From Pannonibacter carbonis (GTDB lineage Bacteria; Pseudomonadota; Alphaproteobacteria; Rhizobiales; Stappiaceae): DNA of 64,000 nt. Position 1 is the first letter of the stretch; the number at the start of each line of letters is the position of its first letter. The notes under the pieces are model-generated. The model was not told the origin of the DNA, searched no databases, and saw nothing but the letters and a program-made list of their open reading frames with translations. The translations under genes and the position numbers were made by a program. Where the stretch lies: NCBI RefSeq assembly GCF_003012935.1, contig NZ_PUDR01000019.1, positions 1-64,000 on the forward strand. Reading direction: 5' to 3'. Below are positions 36,447 to 43,887 of this stretch, piece by piece.

Positions 36447-37221
36447 ATGACGCCCGACGCATCGCGTTGGCGATCCTCGACCTATTACGATCACGTCGAG
36501 GGTTCGTCCGCATCCGATATCGCCTGGGAGTGGCTTCGACGTAACGAAGCCTACGATCTGGACTTCGAGAATTGGTTCAGAAACTCCGCCGCCGCTGACA
36601 CGCTGTCGGATCAAATCCGCCAGCGATGGGGGTTGCGATTTCCCGGTCGATCCGATCCTCGATGTTCCCGCGGCAAACGTTTTCTGGGATGCGGATCTCG
36701 ACACCAGCATCGTCCTCCTCGCACCGGCTCCCGTCGAAAACCTCTCACTTGAAGGCCAGTCTCGAACCGGTTTTGAGGACATCCTCAGAACAGACGACCG
36801 TGGCAACGGCTTCTTGCGGGGCGATGATCCCGCGCAACGCATTCAATTTCTTCTCGCCGCCGAGACGCGGGCTGAGCGTCCAGTCGCCGCCGTCATACCT
36901 CTGGGCCTGGAAGGTTTTGACCGGGTAGAGGCGGTGCTCCGACTGCTCGCCATGCTTCACGGGCGCACCATCCCCCCGGATATGCGGCTGACCAGGCAAC
37001 AACGTGCGCGTCAGCGCAAAATGCTTCGCGCTTTTGATGCTCATCGCGACGGCGCAACCCAACAAGAGATCGCAAAAGTCATCTTTGGCGTCGAGCGTCT
37101 CAGTCGCGACGATTGGCAGATGTCGTCGAGCCGACATGCCGTGATGTCGCTCCTCAGGGATGCGCATGACCTCATTGCGGGCGGTTATCGCAAATTGCTC
37201 CGTCATCGGCGCCGATCCTGA
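36447..37221 (+). pseudogene. DUF6499/DUF2285 protein gene, frameshifted
   Basis: Begins MTPDASRWRSSTYYDHVEG, SSASDIAWEWLRRNEAYDLDF in one frame. At about 36645 (tttcccggtcgat) the coding signal moves +1 and continues VDPILDVPAANVFWDADLD to the DUF2285 end (QRKMLRAFDAHRDGATQQEIAKVIFGVE, SSRHAVMSLLRDAHDLIAGGYRKLL). One extra G would explain it. Intact proteins of this type have about 258 residues, matching the sum. Either an inactivated regulator, a sequence error or a +1 recoding site. Confidence 0.7.
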
Positions 37222-37362
37222 TCAAGCCGATCGGTCTGCACGGTGTGGGATTTTGGGTCCCCCCAACTTCGCCCTGCAACTCGTCTCCCGTCCTTCGCCA
37301 TCGTGACCTTCGTCCGCCGCCGACCATCGGCAGCTTCATTGAAGCCCACGAAAGGCCGATTT

Positions 37363-37641
37363 ATGCGACCCGATCTCGCCGTCCTACCTCCGCGCTTCCT
37401 TCGCACCAAGGAAGCTGCCGAATTCCTCAGCCTCTCCGCCCGCACGCTCGAAAAGCACCGCACCTACGGAACCGGGCCGGCTTACAAAAAGCTCGGCGGG
37501 CGAGTCGTCTATGCCGTCGACGATCTCCAGGCATGGGCAGAGCGCGGCGCCGTCACGTCCACCTCGGACCCGCGCGGGAGCGTGCTGCCGGCGAAGCGCC
37601 ATACATCGCCCGCCGCGCCGCAAGTTCGATACGCGCGCTGA
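37363..37641 (+). CDS. AlpA/MerR-like DNA-binding protein
   Basis: 92 aa from ATG at 37363. Winged helix-turn-helix (FLRTKEAAEFLSLSARTLEKHRTYGTGPAYKKLGGRVVYAVDDLQAWAE), the excisionase/AlpA pattern. In related elements this gene precedes repA and may act as excision factor or regulator. Ends 18 bp before repA. Confidence 0.82.
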   Translation: MRPDLAVLPPRFLRTKEAAEFLSLSARTLEKHRTYGTGPAYKKLGGRVVYAVDDLQAWAERGAVTSTSDPRGSVLPAKRHTSPAAPQVRYAR

Positions 37642-37659
37642 TCGCGAGCGGCTTCCCCA

Positions 37660-38775
37660 ATGGCGGCGCGACATCGGCCCTCTTCAGAGCGTGGACAGCT
37701 CGATCTGTTCCGAGCGCTCCCCGGCGAGTTCGCGCCCCGAGATGCGCAGGATCTCATGGCCTATCCGTTCTTTTCCCTGTCCAAAACGCATCGCGTGGCG
37801 CCGATCGATTTCGTCGCCGGCGGCGTTTCCATCCGGGTCGAGGCCGTACCCGATCACGGGATGGCGACCATATGGGACGCCGACATCCTGATCTGGGCGG
37901 CGAGCCAGATCGTCGAGGCGCGTGATACAGGATTGCGCACCTCGCGCCTCATGGTCGCCACTCCCTATGAAATCCTGAGGTTCATCGGTCGCGGCACGTC
38001 CCTGCGCGACTATCAGCGCCTGAAGGCGGCGCTCGACCGCCTTCAATCGACGACCGTTTGCACCTCGATACGCCAGCCCGCCGAGGGCCGTCGGCATCGC
38101 TTCTCGTGGATCAACGAATGGAAGGAACGCACCGATCGCGGCGGCCGGCCCGACGGCGTCGAACTGATCGTGCCCGACTGGTTCTATCAGGCCGTGCTCG
38201 ACAACGCGCTCGTGCTCACCATCGACCGCGCCTACTTCGATTTGACGGGCGGACTGGATCGTTGGCTTTACCGGCTCGTCCGCAAACATGGCGGCCGCCA
38301 GCGTAATGGCTGGCGCTTCGATTTTCACCATCTGCACCTGAAATCCGGCGCGCTCTCGCCCTTCAAACGTTTCGCCTTCGAGCTGCGCGACATCATCCGT
38401 AGGCAGCCGCTGCCCGGCTACACGCTCTCCCTCGAAATCGAAGTCGGCGGACGGATGCTGCTCGCCTTCGAGCCCGCACCGGCCTGTGGATATCCTGTGA
38501 ATAGCGTCGTGCCATCGGGAACCCGAGGGCACGTGCCATCAGGAACCGGCCCCTCGTGCCATCGGGAACCGAAACAGGCCTTAACCCACGGCGTCAAAAC
38601 CGAAATTCGCGCTCCTAACTTAGACTCTAACTCAGAATCTAACTTTTTAGAGCGCGCGCGCGATGTGCAGAACTCCCATCAGGGAACCATCGGCGCCCTC
38701 GGACCAGCCGGTAAGGGGGACGAGAACGCCGCACCTCCTGAAGCTCTCGATCCCGGTTCGGGAGGCGCGCGATGA
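37660..38775 (+). CDS. repA: plasmid-type replication initiator RepA
   Basis: 371 aa. Replication initiator protein A family: DLMAYPFFSLSKTHRVAPIDF, RLMVATPYEILRFIGRGTS, RLKAALDRLQSTTVCTSI and ELIVPDWFYQAVL. Basic winged-helix initiators of this type allow extrachromosomal replication of some ICEs. The last ~85 residues are poorly ordered and encoded by repeats that look like an origin (38508-38644). ATGA overlap with parA. Confidence 0.85.
   Translation: MAARHRPSSERGQLDLFRALPGEFAPRDAQDLMAYPFFSLSKTHRVAPIDFVAGGVSIRVEAVPDHGMATIWDADILIWAASQIVEARDTGLRTSRLMVATPYEILRFIGRGTSLRDYQRLKAALDRLQSTTVCTSIRQPAEGRRHRFSWINEWKERTDRGGRPDGVELIVPDWFYQAVLDNALVLTIDRAYFDLTGGLDRWLYRLVRKHGGRQRNGWRFDFHHLHLKSGALSPFKRFAFELRDIIRRQPLPGYTLSLEIEVGGRMLLAFEPAPACGYPVNSVVPSGTRGHVPSGTGPSCHREPKQALTHGVKTEIRAPNLDSNSESNFLERARDVQNSHQGTIGALGPAGKGDENAAPPEALDPGSGGAR
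38508..38644 (+). other. candidate replication origin: iteron-like repeats and AT-rich 12-bp repeats inside repA
   Basis: Three 16-bp repeats cgtgccatcgggaacc at 38508-38523, 38532-38547 (one base different) and 38555-38570, spaced 24 and 23 bp. Then a locally AT-rich tract with cctaact / tctaact / tctaact at 38614, 38626 and 38638 (12-bp period). A fourth degenerate ccatcagggaacc is near 38677. This is the iteron plus unwinding-element layout of plasmid origins. Confidence 0.5.
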
Positions 38776-39425
38776 TCCTGGCGCTCCTCAATCAGAAAGG
38801 CGGCGTCGGCAAAACCACGTTGGCGCTTAACCTCGCCGGTGAATGGGCTCGGCAAGGACATCGCGTCACGCTGATCGACGCCGACCCGCAGGGCTCGGCG
38901 CTCGACTGGTCGCAGCAGCGCAGCCGCGAAGGCCTGCCGCGCCTGTTCGGGGTGATCGGCCTGGCGCGCGACACGCTGCACCGCGAAGCCCCCGAGCTAG
39001 CGCGAGATGCGGACTACGTCGTGATCGACGGGCCGCCTCGTGTCGCCAGCCTGATGCGTTCGGCGCTCCTTACCGCCGACCTGGTGTTGATCCCGGTGCA
39101 GCCATCACCTCTCGATGGCTGGGCCTCCGCCGAGATGCTGTCGCTCTTCACCGAGGCGCGCATCTATCGGCCGGAGTTGGTCGCCCGTTTCGTGCTCAAC
39201 CGCTGCGCCTCGCGCACGGTGATGGCGCGCGAGACAGCCGAAATGCTTGCCGACCACGATCCGCAAGCGCTCGCAAGCGCTATCGGGCAACGCATCGGCT
39301 TTGCAGCGGCCGCGCAGTCCGGGCGGCTTGTCGCTGAACTCGACGACGACACGCTCGCAGCGCGCGAGATCACCGCGCTGGCCGGCGAGATCGACCGGCT
39401 TCGCATCGGGAGGACTGCGCGATGA
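38772..39425 (+). CDS. parA: ParA-family partition ATPase
   Basis: 217 aa. Deviant Walker A KGGVGKTT (residues 9-16), TLIDADPQGSALDW, and YVVIDGPPRVASLM as Walker B. Small ParA (type Ib-like) that segregates replicons with a small partner. The next gene, a short ribbon-helix-helix-like protein, overlaps it by 4 bp and is the likely partner, not the distant large ParB. Confidence 0.9.
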   Translation: MILALLNQKGGVGKTTLALNLAGEWARQGHRVTLIDADPQGSALDWSQQRSREGLPRLFGVIGLARDTLHREAPELARDADYVVIDGPPRVASLMRSALLTADLVLIPVQPSPLDGWASAEMLSLFTEARIYRPELVARFVLNRCASRTVMARETAEMLADHDPQALASAIGQRIGFAAAAQSGRLVAELDDDTLAAREITALAGEIDRLRIGRTAR

Positions 39426-39673
39426 GCGAGCGTCCCACCCGTCGTGGATTCGCCGCCCGGCCAGCAGATCCCGAACATTGGATCAAGGCCGCCGATGCCG
39501 CGCCGCGATCCAACGAGGCTGGCGCGTTCAGCGCGCGTCTCACTATCGATGTGACGCCCGACCTTCGCGCCCGGATCAAGGTCGCCGCGTTTCGGCGCGG
39601 CGTCACGGTCGCCGAAGCCTTGCGCGAATTGCTCACGCGCGAATTCCCACCGAACCCAGGAGACCCCTCATGA
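39422..39673 (+). CDS. small ribbon-helix-helix-like partner of ParA
   Basis: 83 aa, ATGA overlaps at both ends. C-terminal RHH-like segment (SARLTIDVTPDLRARIKVAAFRRGVTVAEALRELL) after a disordered N-terminus. Fits a ParG/ParB-like centromere-binding protein encoded after a small ParA; inferred from position and fold pattern. Confidence 0.75.
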   Translation: MSERPTRRGFAARPADPEHWIKAADAAPRSNEAGAFSARLTIDVTPDLRARIKVAAFRRGVTVAEALRELLTREFPPNPGDPS

Positions 39674-40191
39674 ACCGCGCCACGGATGCCGCCGTGCGCC
39701 GCGTCGCCGCTCCACGTGGCCGCGCAGCAGACGATCTCACCCATGTCGAACTGACCTGGATCGAGAAAAGGATCGAGAATTGGATCAGGTTCGGCCGCGA
39801 GGCGCACGAAGAGATTCTCGACCGCCGCAGGCGTGTTCTCTCGTTCCGGCCGCAAAGCATCTTCGCCTTCGTCCGTTGGGCGGGCAACGACTTCGGCACG
39901 ATCATTTCCCGCATCGACATCGTGCGCGCCGTCGAGCCGGGTGAAGCCTATCAGACGCTGCCTTTCGTGCGCCCCGGCGGCGACATCCTCCTGAAGATCG
40001 AAGGCTGGCCGAAGGTCGAACAAGTGCTCCGCCACATCGACGCGGTGGAAGCGGCCGACATCGACGCCTGCGATGTCGCTCCTGATCACTGGCGGCACGT
40101 AGCCAACCGGATGAGCGCAGGCCACGAGCCGCGCGCTTATACGATGGAACGCCATCAAGCGTGGCTCAAGCGGCGGGAGATCGAGCAATGA
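39670..40191 (+). CDS. DUF2840 family protein
   Basis: 173 aa from ATG at 39670. Matches DUF2840 in character: LTHVELTWIEKRIENWIRFGR, ILDRRRRVLSFRPQSIFAFVRWAGNDFGTI, and GEAYQTLPFVRPGGDILLKI. Found between parA and traF in this type of ICE; function unknown. Overlaps neighbours by 4 bp on both sides. Confidence 0.85.
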   Translation: MNRATDAAVRRVAAPRGRAADDLTHVELTWIEKRIENWIRFGREAHEEILDRRRRVLSFRPQSIFAFVRWAGNDFGTIISRIDIVRAVEPGEAYQTLPFVRPGGDILLKIEGWPKVEQVLRHIDAVEAADIDACDVAPDHWRHVANRMSAGHEPRAYTMERHQAWLKRREIEQ

Positions 40192-40733
40192 CCCGCTTCG
40201 GCTATGTCATGGCGACGTGTTTCTCGATCATGGGCGTCGCCTTCGCGTCGTTCGTTCCAACACCGCTGCGCCTCGTGTGGAACGCCTCGGCCAGCGTGCC
40301 AATCGGCCTCTACGACCTCGATCCGTCCCGCCAGCTGGCGGTCGGCGATCTGGTCACTGTCATGCCGGACAAGCCACTCGCCGATTTCATGGTCGAGCGC
40401 GGGTATATCGGTCGCGGCGTGCCGTTGATGAAGCGTGTCGCCGCGCTTCCCGGTCAACAAGTCTGCCGCACCGGCGATGCCGTGACGGTCGATACCGTGC
40501 CGATCGGCGACGCGCTCGACCGTGACAGACGTGGCCGTCCGCTGCCGGTCTGGCAGGGCTGCCGCCGCATCGCGGACAGCGACATCTTCCTGATGAATCC
40601 GTCCGTGCCCGACAGCCTCGACGGCCGCTATTTCGGCCCGATCCCGGCGCGCACCGTCATCGGCAAGGCGACACCGATCTACACCGACGAAGCCGGCGAT
40701 GGCCGCTTCGTCTGGCGCGCCGCCGCGCACTGA
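40188..40733 (+). CDS. traF: S26-family signal peptidase, TraF-like
   Basis: 181 aa. N-terminal membrane helix, catalytic serine region NASASVPIGLYDLDP, and catalytic lysine in PLMKRVAALPGQQV, as in RP4 TraF, the peptidase that processes and cyclises the TrbC pilin. Consistent with trbC at 47491. Final domain has CRRIADSDIFLMNPS and FGPIPARTVIG as usual. Confidence 0.88.
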   Translation: MTRFGYVMATCFSIMGVAFASFVPTPLRLVWNASASVPIGLYDLDPSRQLAVGDLVTVMPDKPLADFMVERGYIGRGVPLMKRVAALPGQQVCRTGDAVTVDTVPIGDALDRDRRGRPLPVWQGCRRIADSDIFLMNPSVPDSLDGRYFGPIPARTVIGKATPIYTDEAGDGRFVWRAAAH

Positions 40734-40801
40734 CCGCTTTCCCATCGGCGGGAGCGGTGCTCGCCGATGGATTTCTCAACGCCACCGCCAAGGAAACCAC
40801 C

Positions 40802-41155
40802 ATGCCACAGATCGGCACATTCACGCACGACGACGACGGCACTGGCTTCGTCGGACATCTGACGACGCTGATGCTGGCTCAGGACATTCTCATCGTCTCG
40901 GCAGAGCCATCAGACGCCGAGAACGCACCCCAGTTTCGCGTCCACCTCGTCGATGGCGAGACCGGCGAGGCAGGCGCGGAAGTCGGCGCCGGCTGGAACC
41001 GCACCGGCGAGAAGGCCGGCGACTATGTCGCGATCCAGCTCGACGATCCGACCTTCCTGCAACCGATCCGCGCCAACCTGTTCCGCGACGACGATGCCGG
41101 AACGCACTGGTCGCTGCACTGGAGCCGCCTGCCAAAATGCGACGGGAAGGACTGA
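40802..41155 (+). CDS. DUF736 family protein (second copy)
   Basis: 117 aa. DUF736 fold (MPQIGTFTHDDDGTGFVGHL; APQFRVHLVDGETGEAGAEVGAGW; YVAIQLDDPTFLQPIRANL). Diverged from the copy at 35172 and lacks its leader. Function unknown. Four bases before the transglycosylase start. Confidence 0.88.
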   Translation: MPQIGTFTHDDDGTGFVGHLTTLMLAQDILIVSAEPSDAENAPQFRVHLVDGETGEAGAEVGAGWNRTGEKAGDYVAIQLDDPTFLQPIRANLFRDDDAGTHWSLHWSRLPKCDGKD

Positions 41156-41159
41156 CGCC

Positions 41160-41876
41160 ATGCGCAGCACCGCCCTCCTTCTCCTTTCCGGCTTCGCGCT
41201 CGCTTGCGTTCAATCCGCGCCGTCGCTCGCCGATCCCGTCACGACCGCTCGGCCAACGCCGCGCGATCCTTACGCCGATCACATCGCGGAAGCGGCACAG
41301 CGCTTCGAGCTTCCGGCTGCATGGATCAGGGCGGTGCTGCGCGCGGAAAGCAATGGCGATCCGCGCGCCCTCTCGCCCAAGGGCGCGATCGGCCTGATGC
41401 AGATCATGCCACAGACCTGGGCGGGCCTGCGCGTCCGCCACCGTCTCGGCGCAGACCCATACGACCCGCATGACAACATCATCGCGGGCGCGGCCTACAT
41501 TCGTGAGCTGTTCGACTGCTACGGCTCGCCCGGCTGGATCGCTGCCTATAATGCCGGTCCCGGTCGCTATGAGGCGTCGCTGAGCGGCCGTCCGCTACCG
41601 TCCGAAACCCGCGCCTATCTCGCCAATGTCGCGCCAGCGCTGGACAGCAACGGCGCGACCAAACCTACCGTCTTGGCAGTAGTCGATCCGCTGGCGTGGA
41701 CCCGCGCGCCGCTGTTCATCGGACAGCCGGATCGCCGCCCCGCTGCCGATCCTGTGCAGGCCGAGCGCTCTTCGACCGATGCAGGACCGACGCCAGAGGT
41801 GCGTGACGTTTCCGCCATCGTGCCGCAATCCGGCGGGCTGTTCGTCGCCCGCGCTGATACCGGGCCGATGCGATGA
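41160..41876 (+). CDS. lytic transglycosylase (VirB1-like)
   Basis: 238 aa from ATG at 41160. Signal peptide (STALLLLSGFALACVQSAPSLA), then an SLT domain: catalytic Glu in VLRAESNGDPRAL, GAIGLMQIMPQTW, and YIRELFDCYGSPGWIAAYNAGPGRY. Periplasmic; opens peptidoglycan for the mating channel. The C-terminal ~90 residues are Pro/Ala-rich. Confidence 0.88.
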   Translation: MRSTALLLLSGFALACVQSAPSLADPVTTARPTPRDPYADHIAEAAQRFELPAAWIRAVLRAESNGDPRALSPKGAIGLMQIMPQTWAGLRVRHRLGADPYDPHDNIIAGAAYIRELFDCYGSPGWIAAYNAGPGRYEASLSGRPLPSETRAYLANVAPALDSNGATKPTVLAVVDPLAWTRAPLFIGQPDRRPAADPVQAERSSTDAGPTPEVRDVSAIVPQSGGLFVARADTGPMR

Positions 41877-41960
41877 GCGCGGTAGTTCCCAATCGCACGA
41901 TAGCGGGCGCTGGCGTATTCCAGAGAGCGCAGAGGTGGAGCACAGGCAACACGACCGAAG

Positions 41961-42062
41961 GATGGCAGGATAAAAGGCCGCGAGGTGCGGCTTGTTGCGG
42001 TCGTGTTGTTTCAAGGAGTTATGGCGCATTTTCGCGAGGCGCGCGGGTTTCCCGCACCTCGC
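41961..42062 (-). other. candidate origin of transfer (oriT) with IncP-type nic
   Basis: On the minus strand, 41972-41965 reads TATCCTGC, the IncP/P-type nic core (cut after G). Next to it is an 11-bp inverted repeat gcgaggtgcgg (41980-41990) / ccgcacctcgc (42052-42062), with another imperfect hairpin gcgagg...cctcgc ending at the same place. It lies in the 244-bp gap just upstream of the relaxase gene, the usual place for oriT. No gene seen in the gap. Confidence 0.55.
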
Positions 42063-42120
42063 AACCATACCCATTTCCTTATGATTTCCTGCACTTGGCG
42101 CGATGTGCGGGGTCTCGGCT

Positions 42121-43860
42121 ATGACCGACGACACCGAGTTTCGCATCCGGCCTGGCCGCATTCGCTCCTCCGGCGCACAGCGCGCGCGACCCTTCATCGC
42201 GCAGGCGCTCGCCGCCGCGAAGAAGGCCGGCGCCGGCGTTTCACGCTCGGGCCGGATCGTTGCCGGCAACCGCTCACGCTTCGGGCGCGGCCAGCGTGCC
42301 AGCATCCAGGCCAATCGTTTCATCACCGCGCGCTCGCGCGGCGCCGTGATCAAGGCGCGCGTGGTGCGCCACAGCCCCCGTTCCGCGCCACTCGTCACCC
42401 ATCTCAATTACCTGCGCCGCGAGGGCGTCACCCGAGACGGAGAAAAGGCAAGGCTGTTCGGTCCTGGCGTGGACGACGCCGATCCAAAAGCCTTCGCGGA
42501 GCGAAGTGAGGGAGATCGTCATCACTTCCGCTTCATCCTCTCGCCCGACGACGCGGCGGAGATGGCGGACCTCAAGTCTTTCACCCGCGATCTGGTCAGC
42601 CAGATGGAAAGGGATCTGGACACAAGCCTGGACTGGGTGGCCGTCGATCACTGGAACACCGAGCACCCGCATGTCCACCTGATCGTTCGGGGGGTCCGTG
42701 ACGACGGGCAGGATCTCGTCATCTCCCGCGACTACATCAAAGACGGAATGCGCGACCGCGCGCGCGACCTCATCACCCAGGAACTCGGCCCCCGCACCGA
42801 TCTCGACATCCGCCGCACACTGGACCGCCAGGTCGATGCCGAACGCTGGACCCAGCTCGATCGCCAGCTTGTCCGCGATGCGCGCGATACCGGCGTCATC
42901 GACCTCGCGCCACGGCCGAGCGAACAACCGGAAGTCTATCACGCCCAAAAGGTCGGCCGCCTGCGCAAACTCGAAGCCCTCGGGCTTGCCGACCAAGTCG
43001 GCCCCGGCCAGTGGGTAATCGACGAGAAGGCCGAGGCGACCTTGCGCGAGCTGGGGACGCGCGGCGACGTCATCAAGCGAATGCACCGGGCGCTCACCGA
43101 ACACGGCATCGAGCGGGGTTCGGCGAGCTACGTTCTCGCCGCCGAGAGCCTCGACACCCCGATCATCGGCCGGCTGGTGACACGTGGTCTTGATGACGAA
43201 CTGAACGGCACGGCCTATGCCGTCGTCGATGGCGTCGATGGGCGTGCTCATCACATCAGGTTTCCGGATCTCGATGCGGCTGGCGACAGCGCGCCGGGCT
43301 CGATCGTCGAGCTGCGCAAGTTCGACGACGCGCAAGGTCAGCGTCGGATGGCGCTCGCAGTTCGTTCCGATCTCGCCATCGCCGACCAGATCACCGCGTC
43401 GGGCGCGACCTGGCTCGATCGCCAAAACATCGCGCGTGAACCCGTCGCGCTCTCCGACAGCGGCTTCGGCGCCGAGGTGCGGCAGGCGATGGAACAGCGC
43501 GCCGAGCACCTGATCGAACAGGGCTTCGCAGAGAAGCACGGCCAGCGCGTCACCTTCGCGCGCAACTTGATCGACACGCTGCGCGCCCGCGAACTGGAGG
43601 CGCTGGGCGAGAAGCTCGCCGCCGAGACCGGCCAGCCCTTCAATCGCGCAGGCCCTGGCGAATATGTCGCCGGTTCCTATCGCCAGCGCTTCACGCTCGC
43701 CTCCGGTCGCTTCGCCATGATCGATGACGGCCTCGGCTTCCAGCTCGTGCCCTGGACACCCTCCCTCGAAAAGCAACTCGGCCGCCATGTCTCCGGCGTC
43801 GCTCGCGACGACGGCGGCATCGGCTGGAGCTTTGGCCGCAAGCGCGGCCTCGGCCTCTGA
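42121..43860 (+). CDS. relaxase / mobilization nuclease with DUF3363 domain
   Basis: 579 aa from ATG at 42121. The relaxase part contains HHFRFILSPDDA and the metal-binding histidine motif HWNTEHPHVHL (about 177-187), related to VirD2-like P-type relaxases; the DUF3363 region follows (YVLAAESLDTPIIGRLVTRGLDDELNGTAYAVVDG). Nicks oriT and leads the strand into the recipient. The N-terminus is very basic. Next gene is the coupling protein. Confidence 0.88.
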   Translation: MTDDTEFRIRPGRIRSSGAQRARPFIAQALAAAKKAGAGVSRSGRIVAGNRSRFGRGQRASIQANRFITARSRGAVIKARVVRHSPRSAPLVTHLNYLRREGVTRDGEKARLFGPGVDDADPKAFAERSEGDRHHFRFILSPDDAAEMADLKSFTRDLVSQMERDLDTSLDWVAVDHWNTEHPHVHLIVRGVRDDGQDLVISRDYIKDGMRDRARDLITQELGPRTDLDIRRTLDRQVDAERWTQLDRQLVRDARDTGVIDLAPRPSEQPEVYHAQKVGRLRKLEALGLADQVGPGQWVIDEKAEATLRELGTRGDVIKRMHRALTEHGIERGSASYVLAAESLDTPIIGRLVTRGLDDELNGTAYAVVDGVDGRAHHIRFPDLDAAGDSAPGSIVELRKFDDAQGQRRMALAVRSDLAIADQITASGATWLDRQNIAREPVALSDSGFGAEVRQAMEQRAEHLIEQGFAEKHGQRVTFARNLIDTLRARELEALGEKLAAETGQPFNRAGPGEYVAGSYRQRFTLASGRFAMIDDGLGFQLVPWTPSLEKQLGRHVSGVARDDGGIGWSFGRKRGLGL

Positions 43861-43887
43861 CCCACCATTGCAGACAAGGAATTGCCC

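Noticed and set aside
42047-42068. gcaacca near 42061 as a second att site
   Set aside because: Only the first few bases match the att core and it lies inside the oriT-like repeats.
41873-42124. 83-codon frame after the transglycosylase
   Set aside because: Covers the candidate oriT repeats and has no protein-like pattern; more likely non-coding.
42274-43788. 504-codon open frame antisense to the relaxase
   Set aside because: GC-driven shadow; no domain, no ribosome site, and the plus-strand relaxase is certain.
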